From Bradyrhizobium sp. 190 (GTDB lineage: Bacteria; Pseudomonadota; Alphaproteobacteria; Rhizobiales; Xanthobacteraceae), in the NCBI RefSeq assembly GCF_023073415.1, contig NZ_JADPJL010000068.1, positions 310,001-374,000 of the forward strand: DNA of 64,000 nt, written 5' to 3'. The notes under the pieces are model-generated. The model worked only from the letters and a program-made list of their open reading frames with translations. It was not told the origin of the DNA and did no database searches. Shown here piece after piece: positions 27,773-36,646 of this stretch; positions within the stretch are counted from its first letter, which is position 1; each line of letters starts with the position of its first letter. Made by a program: the position numbers and the translations under genes.

Positions 27773-28921
27773 GTGCGTGCGTATCTTAAACGGCCGGCTG
27801 CCGGCGTATTTTCATCCATAATGTTTTTTCTCGCAGCTCCTGCGGAAGCGCATCATCCCGGCGGAGGCGGCAATACCGGTAGCGGCGGGCCCATCAACAC
27901 CATCTCGGCCGACACGCTTTCCGAAGGGCTGATCGCAGCATCCGTGCGCTACGAATTCATCCGGCTGGGCCAGCTCAGTGACGCCGACCTGCTCGCCGCC
28001 GCAGCTAAGGGCACGCATGCGCACTCGCTCCGCTCGATCGACAGCGTCTCGCTCTCGGTCGCCTACGGCATCACCAATGACTTCACCGTTGGCGTTCGCG
28101 CGGCCGGCGTCCGCCGCACGGGGATCAGCGAACCCGCGGGGGACATGCTGAGCGGCGGCCATATGGGCATGATGAATATGAGCGACATGAGCAGCCTGAT
28201 GAGCCCCGACGGCATCAACCGGCGCGGCAACTCGGCGGGCTTCGGCGACGTGACCATGCTCGGGCAATACCGCTTCCATAACAACGCGCAGACCGGGACA
28301 TCAGCCGCCGTGCTGTTCGGCTTCAAGGCGCCGACCGGCAACACCAACCAACGTGACGCCGCCGGCCAGCTCTTTCAGGCCGAATTTCAGCCGGGCTCCG
28401 GTTCGTGGGACGGCCTGTTCGGCGCCGCCTTCACCAAGCGCACAGGCCGCTGGTCGTTCGACGTGAGCGGCCTCTATTATCTGATCAGCAACGGCACGCA
28501 GAACACCAATCTCGGCGACCGCTTCCTGTTCGGCACCGCGGTGTCGTATCGCCTGGTCGGCGCCACAGGCTCGGCGAAAGAGGTGGAGTTGCACGAATAC
28601 TGCATGCAGCCCCGCAACCAGCTGCAGGAGCATTGCCTCTATCACGCCAATCACGACCACAGCGACATGAAGAAGACGCCCTACACGCTCGACCTCGTTC
28701 TCGAGCTGAATGGCGAGTGGCACGACAAGCAGCGCATCGCCGGCATTCCGGATCCCAATTCGGGCGGCACCACGGTCTATCTCTCACCCGGCGTGCGCGT
28801 GGGCTTCGATCGCTTCTCGGGCTTCGTCTCCGTCGGCGTTCCGGTCATCAACCAGCACAACGGCGTTCAGTCCAAGCCGGATTTTCGCGTGCTTACGGGA
28901 ATTGGTGCGCGGCTGAATTGA
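27773..28921 (+). CDS. Outer-membrane beta-barrel protein with Met/His-rich loop
   Basis: This is a 382-aa exported protein starting at GTG, with AAAGGGGG a few nt upstream. The signal peptide ends at ...APAEA, giving a mature N terminus HHPGGGGNTG. Amphipathic beta strands recur through the sequence and it ends in a short aromatic/hydrophobic strand (VLTGIGARLN). This resembles transporter-type barrels annotated near metal resistance genes. A loop at about 122-140 is unusually rich in Met and His (GGHMGMMNMSDMSSLM), with another cluster HEYCMQPRNQLQEHCLYHANHDH (about 266-288). These suit soft-metal binding. The divergent PCuAC gene supports a copper role by context. Confidence 0.72.
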   Translation: MRAYLKRPAAGVFSSIMFFLAAPAEAHHPGGGGNTGSGGPINTISADTLSEGLIAASVRYEFIRLGQLSDADLLAAAAKGTHAHSLRSIDSVSLSVAYGITNDFTVGVRAAGVRRTGISEPAGDMLSGGHMGMMNMSDMSSLMSPDGINRRGNSAGFGDVTMLGQYRFHNNAQTGTSAAVLFGFKAPTGNTNQRDAAGQLFQAEFQPGSGSWDGLFGAAFTKRTGRWSFDVSGLYYLISNGTQNTNLGDRFLFGTAVSYRLVGATGSAKEVELHEYCMQPRNQLQEHCLYHANHDHSDMKKTPYTLDLVLELNGEWHDKQRIAGIPDPNSGGTTVYLSPGVRVGFDRFSGFVSVGVPVINQHNGVQSKPDFRVLTGIGARLN

Positions 28922-28950
28922 ACGCGGAGGTCGGCGATCACTGCTTGTCC

Positions 28951-29065
28951 GTCATGGCCGGGCAAAAGCGCGAAGCGCGTCTTCGCGCAGACGTCCTGGC
29001 CATCCACGTCTTTCCTGCCAAAGTGACGCAAGAACGTGGATGCCCGGCACAAGGCCGGGCATGAC
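28951..29065. repeat. Intergenic inverted repeat, family D copy 1
   Basis: About 115 bp between convergent genes, running from GTCATGGCCGGGC to GCCGGGCATGAC. A second pairing segment ATCCACGTCTT / AACGTGGAT is central. A shorter relative lies at 37080. Confidence 0.8.
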
Positions 29066-29086
29066 GAGGAAGCTCACGCCTACCCT

Positions 29087-30784
29087 TCAAGCGGCGCGGA
29101 TGTTGCCGAGGAATTTGCCGGTTTCGGTCTCGAGCTGCTCGGACTGCGAGGTGAGCCGCGCGGCGGCGTTCAATACGAGGGTTGCGGCCGCGTCGACCTG
29201 ACTGGAAGCCTCACGAACGCCCGTGATGTTTTGCATCACGCCCTGGGCGCCCAGCGCCGCCTGCTGCACGCTGCGGGCAATTTCCTGGGTCGCAGCCCCC
29301 TGCTCCTCGACCGCTGCGGCAATGGAGCCGGTGATCTCGTTCATCTGCCCGATCGTGGTGCCGATTTCGCGGATGGCGTTGACCGTCGAGCCGGTCGCGT
29401 CGCGAATTTCCTGGATCTGGCTGGTGATTTCGTCGGTAGCCTTGGCGGTTTGCGACGACAGCGCCTTGACCTCGTTGGCCACGACGGCAAAACCCCTGCC
29501 GGCTTCGCCGGCCCGGGCGGCCTCGATGGTTGCGTTCAGGGCCAAAAGGTTGGTCTGACCCGCGATGGTCTGGATCAGCGCCATGACCTCGCCGATCTTT
29601 TGGGAGGCCTCGACCAGGCGTCCGACCATGGCCTCGGTTCGGTTGGCCTGCCCGACCGCGTTCTGGGCGATTGACGAAGACTGGGTGACCTGCCGCGAGA
29701 TCTCCTGGATCGAGGACGACAGCTCCTCCGCCGAGGCCGCAACGGTCTGAACGTTCGTTGCGGTCTGCTCGGCCGCGGCCGCGACCTTGGCGCTCTGATC
29801 CGTCGTCCCCACCGCGATCGTGGACATCGACGACGCGGAATTCTGCAGCTCGTCGGCAGCGGTCGCGGTGCCCCGGATCACCCCGCCGATGCTGCGCTCG
29901 AATTCGTCGGCGATACGGGCGAGATCCGTCCGCCGCTCCCCGGCGGAACGAACCTTCATCTCTTCCTGCTCGGTGCGGAGCCGCGTCGTTTCGACCAGAT
30001 GATCCCTGAAGACCTGCAGGCTTCGCGCAATCCGGCCGACCTCGTTGGTCCGGTCGACGAACGGAATGTCGACAGCAAGGTTGCCCTTGGCCAGCTCGTC
30101 CATCGCCGAGCAGGTTCTGTTGAGCGGGCCGACCAGGCCGCGGCCAAGCCAGAACGCCGCGAATGCCGCGATGGCCAACCCGGCGAGCCCCCCGATCCCT
30201 GCCCAGATCATCCGGCGGAAGACCACGGCGTCGATATCGTCGACATAGGCGCCCGCCTGAAGCGCGAGAGCCTTGTCGCCTGCGCCAAAGGCCCCGACAT
30301 AGGCGATCTTGCGGAGTTCGGCGCCGCCGGCCGACCGGGGAGCCAGATATTCGACAAAGCCGCCGCCGGCGCGCGCGGCCCGCACGATGTCCTGAATCAA
30401 CAGCTTGCCGCTCTTGTCCTTGAACTCCCAGCGGTTGACGTTGATGTATTTGGGATTGGCATGCACGTAGGTGACGCCGGCGTCGGCACTTCCGGTGCTG
30501 TAGACGCCGATATAGTCCGAGTATTCGCCCCAGCGCATGGCGCTGATCGAGGCAAAGGCCATCTGGCGCGCCTGGTCCGGCCCGACCCTGCCGGCCTTGG
30601 CCTCGCCCTCGTGGTGGGCCAGAATCTTGATCGCGGCCTCGACGAGATCGCGGACCGTGGTGCGCCGTTCGTCCAGCACCGCATCCCGCAACACCAGGAT
30701 CTGCAAGGCGGAGACGGCAAACAGCACCATCGTCAGCGCCGCAATGATCATCGCAAATCGCTGATAGACGGTGAGGTTACGCAT
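29087..30784 (-). CDS. Methyl-accepting chemotaxis protein
   Basis: This is a 565-aa chemoreceptor. TM1 (about 12-32) and TM2 (about 185-205) enclose a periplasmic single-Cache-type sensor with WGEYSDYIGVY and GGGFVEYLAPR. A HAMP domain follows, then a long coiled-coil signalling domain whose hairpin tip reads IAGQTNLLALNATIEAARAGEAGRGFAVVANEVK. It signals to CheA/CheW at the cell pole. The start ATG has AGGAAAG upstream; the longer frame upstream has no membrane features. No che genes are adjacent. The ligand is unknown, though this Cache type often binds small organic acids. Confidence 0.93.
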   Translation of the reverse strand: MRNLTVYQRFAMIIAALTMVLFAVSALQILVLRDAVLDERRTTVRDLVEAAIKILAHHEGEAKAGRVGPDQARQMAFASISAMRWGEYSDYIGVYSTGSADAGVTYVHANPKYINVNRWEFKDKSGKLLIQDIVRAARAGGGFVEYLAPRSAGGAELRKIAYVGAFGAGDKALALQAGAYVDDIDAVVFRRMIWAGIGGLAGLAIAAFAAFWLGRGLVGPLNRTCSAMDELAKGNLAVDIPFVDRTNEVGRIARSLQVFRDHLVETTRLRTEQEEMKVRSAGERRTDLARIADEFERSIGGVIRGTATAADELQNSASSMSTIAVGTTDQSAKVAAAAEQTATNVQTVAASAEELSSSIQEISRQVTQSSSIAQNAVGQANRTEAMVGRLVEASQKIGEVMALIQTIAGQTNLLALNATIEAARAGEAGRGFAVVANEVKALSSQTAKATDEITSQIQEIRDATGSTVNAIREIGTTIGQMNEITGSIAAAVEEQGAATQEIARSVQQAALGAQGVMQNITGVREASSQVDAAATLVLNAAARLTSQSEQLETETGKFLGNIRAA

Positions 30785-30999
30785 GCTGCTTGCTTTCCTG
30801 TTGGTTGAAGATTCGTACCAATACAACGTTAATCGAATGTTATCGGCGGGTTGCGCAGATGGCCCGCAGCGTCCGATCGCGAGAAACGGCGCTTGAAATG
30901 ACCGCGCCGCGGCGACACAATGGCGGCCATCCTTCAACAAGACGCGCCAATGTTCCCCGCACCGTGCGGAATCGCATGGTGCGCTAAGAGTGACCCATA

Positions 31000-31311
31000 A
31001 TGGCTGAAGCCGATCTCGACGTTGTCATCCGGCAAATCGCAAAAACGCAGAACAAGAGCCTGATGGCCGCCGTCAAGAAACGGCGCGACCAGATCATGGC
31101 CCGCGCGGCCAAGGCAAAGGACAAGGAGACCCGGGACCAATTCCGGCTGATCGCCAAGAGCACGATGCTGCTCGGCACCGCCGCGGCCAAGCGGCTGCAA
31201 AATTCGGCGGAGAACACCGCCGATAGCTATGCGCGGGCAATCCGGAACGCGGCCGAGGAAGCGGCGGCTGCGAAGGCAGCGAAAAAGCCTGCCAAGAAGA
31301 AAGACGGCTGA
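31000..31311 (+). CDS. Hypothetical basic helical protein (103 aa)
   Basis: This 103-aa protein is almost wholly helical: DLDVVIRQIAKTQNKSLMAAVKKRRDQI is followed by charged heptad-like stretches and a Lys/Ala-rich tail (AAKKPAKKKDG). The tail could bind nucleic acid, by analogy with histone-like tails, but no domain is recognised. It stands alone between the divergently oriented chemoreceptor and the convergent serine hydrolase gene. Confidence 0.6.
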   Translation: MAEADLDVVIRQIAKTQNKSLMAAVKKRRDQIMARAAKAKDKETRDQFRLIAKSTMLLGTAAAKRLQNSAENTADSYARAIRNAAEEAAAAKAAKKPAKKKDG

Positions 31312-31326
31312 AGCGGCCGCCCGCGC

Positions 31327-32595
31327 TCAGGCTGCCCTATGAGCACGGTAAATACCGCGCTCGAATAGACGATAGACGTTGAGCGCGCGCGGGTCGGCGA
31401 ATGGCAATATCTGCATCATGATCACTCCCGCGATACGCGAGGCCGGGTCGATCCAATAGTAGGTGTTGTAGAGTCCGGCCCATGTCAGGCTGCCTGCACT
31501 GCGGCCATCAGGCACAGGATCGATGTTGATCATATCGCCAAGTCCCCACCGCAGCCGGACCCCTGGGAAGAAATCGACGTTGTCAGACAATGCCGGATTT
31601 GTTGTCTTGAGAATTCCCGCGTCAAGGTTGCCGATTTGATTGGTAGACATCAGCGCAACCGTCTGCGGCCGCAGGATGCTCTTCCCCGCAAGTGCTCCGC
31701 CATTCAACAGCGCCTGGAGCAAAGTCAGATAATCCGGCGCTGTGGAATAGATGCCGCCGCCACCAGAAATCACTTTCGGGTCGGTTCGTCTCACCAAGGG
31801 CTGCGGCACAAGCGTACCGTCCGCCTTGCGCAAATGCAGACTTGCCTGACGTGCGCGCTGCTTCTCTGTGAGCGAGAAGGCGGTGTCGTTCATCCCGAGC
31901 GGACCGAGGATGTGATCGCGGAAATAGCGATCCAGACTTTGCCCGCTGACGATTTCAACGAGGCGGCCGACCCGGTCGAGACTCCCGCCATAGGCCCACT
32001 TGGCGCCCGGATCTGATATCAGCGGCGTACGGGGCAGCGCCGGATTGTTGCGAGACGCTTTGCTGTAGCGAACGATATTCGTGTCCCAAAGCTGATAGCT
32101 AAGCCCGGATGTGTGCGTCAGCAGATGGCGTAGCGTGATGGGCTTTCGCGCGGCGCGCAGTTGCGGGGTCCCGTGCGCATCGAAACCATCGAGAACTTGA
32201 GGCGACCCAAGCGTCGGATCAATTCTCGCCGCCGGTTCGTCCAGTTTGAGTTTGTCCCGTTCGACGAGCTGCAGCGCTGCGACGGATGTCAGCAGTTTGG
32301 TCATTGACGCGATACTGAAGACCGTATCGGCCGACATCCTGGCAGCCGTGCCCATGCTTCTGGCACCAAATGCGCCCTGGTAGATCACCAACTGCTCCGT
32401 TGCGGCCATGGCGACAACGCCTGGCACGTCTGCCGCATCGACCCGAGCCTGCAAAACGGCGTCGATTTCCCCGCTACGGGACGGCGTGCGCAGCGGAGCG
32501 GCAAGGCCGGGAATGGCCGCGACGGGGATCAAGCCTGCCGCCGCGACGGCTGCCGTTCGCAACAACGTATCGCGCCGACTGAACCGCACCGTCAT
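31327..32595 (-). CDS. Exported serine hydrolase, beta-lactamase (class C-like) family
   Basis: This is a 422-aa enzyme with an N-terminal twin-arginine signal (SRRDTLLRTAAVAAAGLIP), so it is probably folded before export. The nucleophile motif SxxK is SMTK (in FSIASMTKLL, about residue 97). The second motif lies in KWAYGGSLDRVG, where the usual Tyr-x-Asn is altered. The family includes esterases, D-aminopeptidases and penicillin-binding-like proteins; which of these applies cannot be told. It ends 16 nt from the convergent small basic gene. Confidence 0.88.
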   Translation of the reverse strand: MTVRFSRRDTLLRTAAVAAAGLIPVAAIPGLAAPLRTPSRSGEIDAVLQARVDAADVPGVVAMAATEQLVIYQGAFGARSMGTAARMSADTVFSIASMTKLLTSVAALQLVERDKLKLDEPAARIDPTLGSPQVLDGFDAHGTPQLRAARKPITLRHLLTHTSGLSYQLWDTNIVRYSKASRNNPALPRTPLISDPGAKWAYGGSLDRVGRLVEIVSGQSLDRYFRDHILGPLGMNDTAFSLTEKQRARQASLHLRKADGTLVPQPLVRRTDPKVISGGGGIYSTAPDYLTLLQALLNGGALAGKSILRPQTVALMSTNQIGNLDAGILKTTNPALSDNVDFFPGVRLRWGLGDMINIDPVPDGRSAGSLTWAGLYNTYYWIDPASRIAGVIMMQILPFADPRALNVYRLFERGIYRAHRAA

Positions 32596-32620
32596 CGCGC
32601 TCCCCTCAACGCTTTGGAAC

Positions 32621-33262
32621 CTAAGTGCTGCCGGCGGTAAGCATTCGCTTCAATTTCAGCACCGCGCTGTCGGGTGTCGTCAGCACTGGCCGCCCGGTTA
32701 CCTCGGCGACCCGTTCTGCCGCAGGTGCCATGCTGTATTGCGCCAGCGCGATCAGATCGCAATCGCGCAAATCTTTTGACGCTTCGACGACCAAACGATC
32801 ATACGTCGCACGGTCGCCGCGATCGAGCGCAGCCATGGCGCCTTCCGACAGTTTCGGAACCAGTTCGATCGACGACGGAAACTCAGGCGGCATCGAGGCC
32901 AGCGTCGGTGGAAACGTCGACAGCAGCCCGACCTTGCGGCCCCGCGCGACCGCCTGCTCGATCATGGCTTCATTGGGCTTGAGCACCGGCATCGGCGTGT
33001 GCGCGCGCGCGACCGCTTCGATGCAGGGGCCGAACGCCGAGCAGGTGAACAGGATCGCGTCCGATCCGGTGCCGGCCGCGTAGCGTCCAAGCCGGAGGAA
33101 GCGCTCGGTCATGGCATCGGTGAGCCCGCCGTCGCGCGCCAGATCGGCCGACAGGCTGTCGTCGAGCAGATTCATCAGGCGAGCATCCGGCCAAAGCCTG
33201 GCGAACGAGGCCTCGATCGGCACAATCGAATGTTTCAGGGCGTGGATCAGGGTGATGCGCAT
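32621..33262 (-). CDS. Aspartate/glutamate racemase-family protein
   Basis: This is a 213-aa two-domain protein of the Asp/Glu racemase superfamily. The first catalytic Cys is present in FTCSAFGPC (about 74). The position of the second Cys in the C-terminal lobe reads ALAQYSM, with Gln instead of Cys, so classical two-base racemisation is unlikely. Relatives with one Cys include decarboxylases and isomerases. The start is the ATG giving MRITLIHALKHS, the typical N terminus. It lies 25 nt upstream of the serine hydrolase gene on the same strand, and may be co-transcribed. Confidence 0.83.
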   Translation of the reverse strand: MRITLIHALKHSIVPIEASFARLWPDARLMNLLDDSLSADLARDGGLTDAMTERFLRLGRYAAGTGSDAILFTCSAFGPCIEAVARAHTPMPVLKPNEAMIEQAVARGRKVGLLSTFPPTLASMPPEFPSSIELVPKLSEGAMAALDRGDRATYDRLVVEASKDLRDCDLIALAQYSMAPAAERVAEVTGRPVLTTPDSAVLKLKRMLTAGST

Positions 33263-33558
33263 GCGGATCAGTCTGGCTGCGGCGCGGCTGGTGTCAACCC
33301 GCGGCGTCGGGCTTCGCGCGAGAACGCAGTCGCTCCGGCGACGCCGGAGCAAGGCGCTGGCGGTTCTTGAACCGGTGACCGACGACGATCAGCGCCGCGC
33401 GCGGACGCTCGTCGCCTTCGCCGTCAGCCAATGCGGCCGGCGGCCAGTTATCCGCAGGCTAGCCGCATGCGTATCTCGTCCTGGCCGGTGCAGGATTGAA
33501 AGACGGGGCCAGCAATTCCACCGCGCGGCATACAGCGGGCCGAGGGCTGCCTTACGAG

Positions 33559-33921
33559 CTACACCTTCACCAGGCTTTCGAACCCGCCAAAGATCATCCG
33601 CTTGCCGTCGAACGGCGGCTTCGATTTCGGATCCATCATCTCGTTGAGCCGCGGGTCTGCCATCACCTTGGCGTTGATCTTGTCGCGCTGGGCGCGCGAC
33701 TTGTAGGTGATCCAGGAGAATATCACGGTCTCGCCCGGCTTGAGCTTGACGCTGCGCGGGAAGGACGTGAGCTTGCCGACCTTGACGTCGTCGGCGACCC
33801 ATTCGCGGTAATCAAGCGCGCCGTATTCACGCCAGATCTTGCCGCACTTCTTCGATAGCGCGGCGTAGGCAGCGAGGTTTTTCTTCGGGACGGCGACGAT
33901 GAAGCCATCAACGTAGGGCAT
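33559..33921 (-). CDS. DUF1428-family protein
   Basis: This 120-aa protein matches DUF1428, small dimeric ferredoxin-like-fold proteins with the start PYVDGFIVAVPKKNL, then WREYGALDYREWVADDV and KVMADPRLNEMMDP. The function of the family is unknown. The second of two adjacent ATGs is chosen because GAGGA lies 7 nt before it. The 296-bp stretch upstream of its neighbour (33263-33558) shows no supported gene. Confidence 0.88.
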   Translation of the reverse strand: MPYVDGFIVAVPKKNLAAYAALSKKCGKIWREYGALDYREWVADDVKVGKLTSFPRSVKLKPGETVIFSWITYKSRAQRDKINAKVMADPRLNEMMDPKSKPPFDGKRMIFGGFESLVKV

Positions 33922-33946
33922 GGGCATTCCTCTTCACATTCTTGGC

Positions 33947-34021
33947 GTTATTGCGAGCGTAGCGAAGCAATCCACCGTTTCTTTGCAGCCCGATGGATTG
34001 CTTCGCTACGCTCGCAATGAC
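33947..34021. repeat. Intergenic inverted repeat, family B copy 2 (short form)
   Basis: A 75-bp element, GTTATTGCGAGCGTAGCGAAGCAATCCA then TGGATTGCTTCGCTACGCTCGCAATGAC. This is the simple form of family B, a long nearly perfect hairpin without the extra internal palindrome. Confidence 0.88.
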
Positions 34022-34217
34022 GGCCAGGCGATTTTAGCTATGACAACAAGATGCCTGAATCGGCGCCGGCTGGTATTGGTCACGTAGCCGCACCCAGTCC
34101 ATCGATAGGGCAGGCCCTGTTCGTGACGCCCGAGCGGCGTCAGGTCGAGATAGTGGTAGGCGGCGTTCATCATGTCGAGGCCGCGATGATGTGCGGCTGC
34201 ATAAGCGGCTCCTGTGG

Positions 34218-34697
34218 TCAGGCCAGGTAGTTTTCGAGTTTGGCCAGCAGTTCCGTCCATCCGCGTTCGTGATTGTCGCGTGCTGTCGCATCGGCGAACT
34301 GTTCGTGAAGGAAAGTGAGCAGCGTGCCGCTGCCTTCCGGCTTCATCGAAATCGTCACCAGCGATTCTCGCTCCGGCGTCGAATGCCAGGCCCAGCTGAA
34401 AACCAGCCGCTGGTTCGGAACGACCTCGCGATAGACGCCGCCGACCTCGTTATATGTGCCCTTGGCGTTGAAGCTGATGCGGTAGCGGCCGCCGACGCGC
34501 AGATCGATATCGGCCTTGACCGAGCCTTCCTCGACCGAGCCGGGCCCGAACCATTGCACTAGCCTTTGCGGGTCGGCCCACGCGGCGTAGACTTTTTCGG
34601 GCGCCGCGTTGAACCGGCGCGTGAGCGTGAGGCTGGGGCGCTCGGCCGGCTCGGCATCGCGGGCGCTTGACTTGATAGGGCTTGACTGGGCGGCCAT
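34218..34697 (-). CDS. SRPBCC (AHSA1-like) domain protein
   Basis: This is a 159-aa START/SRPBCC-fold protein: LTLTRRFNAAPEKVYAAWADPQRLVQWFGPG at the start of the fold, GGRYRISF, and HERGWTELLAKLENYL at the C-terminal helix. These domains bind hydrophobic ligands. The ATG follows GGAGGAAG, an excellent site. The gene begins inside the 3' part of the ArsR regulator gene (139-nt overlap), a typical ArsR-SRPBCC pair in which the regulator controls its partner. Confidence 0.9.
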   Translation of the reverse strand: MAAQSSPIKSSARDAEPAERPSLTLTRRFNAAPEKVYAAWADPQRLVQWFGPGSVEEGSVKADIDLRVGGRYRISFNAKGTYNEVGGVYREVVPNQRLVFSWAWHSTPERESLVTISMKPEGSGTLLTFLHEQFADATARDNHERGWTELLAKLENYLA

Positions 34698-35026
34698 GGG
34701 TCTTCCTCCACAAAAGCGGCAAGGCGGTCGAGAGCGTCGGACCAGAAGCGCTGGTAGCGATTGAGCCAGTCCATCGCCAGCTCCATCGGCTGGGCAGTCA
34801 GCCGGCACGCGACTGTGCGGCCGGTCTTTTCGCGCGCGATCAGGCCGGCGTCGGACAACACATCGAGGTGCTTCATGATCGCAGGCAGCGACATCGAAAA
34901 CGGCTGCGCCAGCTCGCTGACCGAAAGGCTTTCGCGATCGCCGAGCCGCGCCAGCAGCGCGCGCCTGGTCGGATCGGACAGCGCGGCAAAGGTACGGTCC
35001 AGAACGTCTTCTTGATACTTAACCAT
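34559..35026 (-). CDS. ArsR-family winged-helix transcriptional regulator
   Basis: This 155-aa regulator has the winged HTH of the metal-independent ArsR subgroup: LDRTFAALSDPTRRALLARL, the recognition helix region SVSELAQPFSMSLPAIMKHLDVLSDAGLI, and the wing EKTGRTVACRL. No metal-binding Cys motif is seen. The domain proper ends near WPPSQ (about residue 112). The remaining 40 residues are Pro/Ser/Arg-rich and translate the start of the SRPBCC gene in another frame, so a shorter ancestral protein has probably been extended by loss of its stop. Confidence 0.86.
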   Translation of the reverse strand: MVKYQEDVLDRTFAALSDPTRRALLARLGDRESLSVSELAQPFSMSLPAIMKHLDVLSDAGLIAREKTGRTVACRLTAQPMELAMDWLNRYQRFWSDALDRLAAFVEEDPWPPSQALSSQAPAMPSRPSAPASRSRAGSTRRPKKSTPRGPTRKG

Positions 35027-35181
35027 ACGGTTTAGTATAGATGCAAAAGAAGCGCCGTCAAGCCGGCGTTAGCATCACGAAGTCGAGAGTGGGCAACGAA
35101 GGCGCGGATGGCCGGATCATTCAGCGCAAATAGCTTTCACGCGTCAGTCCGGCCATCCCGAGAGGAATTCGGGAGCCTCGA

Positions 35182-35436
35182 TCAATAATCCCGATAAACC
35201 CGCATCCGCCCCTGCTGTCCGAAGGCAACGCGCGGATTGATATTGCAGTAGAGCGCCCGTCCGGACGCCGACGCCATGCACTGCCCATAGGTACTGTATG
35301 AGCAGTCGCCGGGGATGCCGATGCCCCGGCCCTGGAGGCAATAGGGATAATCGTACGCCGCCGCCGGCGAGCTGCCCGCCACCGTGGCGACTGTCGCCGC
35401 CGACAGTGCCAATATCGCTAACATTGCATTGCGCAT
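35182..35436 (-). CDS. DUF3551-type small exported protein
   Basis: This 84-aa protein has a signal peptide (RNAMLAILALSAATVATVAG...AAA) and a mature part with four Cys (YPYCLQG, GDCSYSTYGQCMASASGR, LYCNINP), the pattern of DUF3551. That family is abundant in Bradyrhizobium and relatives and has no known function. The Cys pairs probably form disulfides in the periplasm. AAGGAGA precedes the chosen ATG. Confidence 0.85.
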   Translation of the reverse strand: MRNAMLAILALSAATVATVAGSSPAAAYDYPYCLQGRGIGIPGDCSYSTYGQCMASASGRALYCNINPRVAFGQQGRMRVYRDY

Positions 35437-35518
35437 CTCGATCTCCTTCACGTGACGCAAAAGCCAGGTCGCCTCTGCCATAAAACACCGCGACCGGGCC
35501 AATGTTCCGTGACCTAGA

Positions 35519-36496
35519 TCACTGCACTTTCTCGACCTTGGCTTCCTCGATCACCTTCTTCCACTTGTCGGTTTCGGCCACGATCATCTTACCGAACGCT
35601 TCCGGGGGGCCGATCAGCGGTTCGCCGCCGAGATCGACCAGCCTGGCCTTGATCGCGGGTTCGGCGAGTATCTCGTTGATCTCCTTGTTCAGTTTCGCGA
35701 TGACTTCCTTCGGAGTGTTCTTCGGCGCACCCATACCGAACAGCGCGCTGGCCTCGTAGCCCGGAATGGTGTCGGCAAGGACCGGCACATCAGGCAACAG
35801 CGACGATTTCGTCGTGGTGGTGACGGCCAGCGCCCGCAACGATCCGGCGCGGACGTGCTGCAGAATAGAAGGCATGTTGTCGAAGATCACCTGAACCTGG
35901 CCGCCGAGCAGATCGGTAATCGCGGGCGCGGCGCCGCGATAGGGCACGTGCTGCATCTTGGCGCCCGACATCGCCATGAACATTTCGCCCGAGAGGTGCA
36001 CCGACGTGCCGTTGCCCGACGAGGCCAGGTTCACCTTGCCGGGATTGGCCTTCACATAGGCGATGAACTCGGCGACCGTCTTGGCCGGCACGTCCTTGTT
36101 GACCGTCATCACGTTCGGCACGCGATTGAACGCCGCGACCGGCGCGATATCGCGAACGACGTTGAATTTCAGGTTGGCGTAGAGCGTGGCGTTGATGTAG
36201 TTCGCGGGATTGACCAGCAGCACGGTGTAGCCGTCCGGCTCGGCGTTGATGACCGACTCGGTTGCGATGTTGTTGCCGGCGCCGGGCTTGTTCTCGATCA
36301 CGAATTGCTGGCCGAGGCGTTCGGAAAGCCGCTGGCCGAGCAGCCGCGCGATGATGTCGGTCGCGCCGCCCGGAGGATATCCGACGACCCATTTCACCGG
36401 CCGGGTCGGATAATCCGCCGCCGAAGCGCTGCCGATCGAAGCGGTCGTGGAAAGGCCGATCACGGCCAGGCAAATCGCGGTGCGACGTGAAATCAT
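35519..36496 (-). CDS. Tripartite tricarboxylate transporter (TTT) substrate-binding protein
   Basis: This is a 325-aa periplasmic Bug-type receptor. The signal peptide (SRRTAICLAVIGLSTTASIGSASA) is followed by YPTRPVKWVVGYPPGGATDIIARLLGQ, the family's ligand-loop region, with PGAGNNIATESV and HVPYRGAAPAITDLLGGQ further on. It captures a carboxylate ligand. The TctA/TctB membrane subunits are absent, a common situation for Bug proteins in these bacteria. AAGGAG precedes the ATG. A second such orphan lies at 49844. Confidence 0.92.
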   Translation of the reverse strand: MISRRTAICLAVIGLSTTASIGSASAADYPTRPVKWVVGYPPGGATDIIARLLGQRLSERLGQQFVIENKPGAGNNIATESVINAEPDGYTVLLVNPANYINATLYANLKFNVVRDIAPVAAFNRVPNVMTVNKDVPAKTVAEFIAYVKANPGKVNLASSGNGTSVHLSGEMFMAMSGAKMQHVPYRGAAPAITDLLGGQVQVIFDNMPSILQHVRAGSLRALAVTTTTKSSLLPDVPVLADTIPGYEASALFGMGAPKNTPKEVIAKLNKEINEILAEPAIKARLVDLGGEPLIGPPEAFGKMIVAETDKWKKVIEEAKVEKVQ

Positions 36497-36646
36497 AAAA
36501 CTTCTCCTTGGAGGCCGGGCTTCAGAACCCAGTCCGTTTCTATGAGGCGCTGTTCTATTGAACCGAACGCGGCCCGCGTTGTAACAAACAAAGTCAGGTG
36601 CGGCCAGTGCGACCCGGCGCCGCCGACCGCGACGAAAGGATAAGAC

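Noticed and set aside
34006..34260. 84-codon minus-strand frame between a family B repeat and the SRPBCC gene
   Set aside because: Part of it reads like a protein (NAAYHYLDLTPLGRHEQ), but it runs into the repeat, lacks a ribosome site and matches no family.
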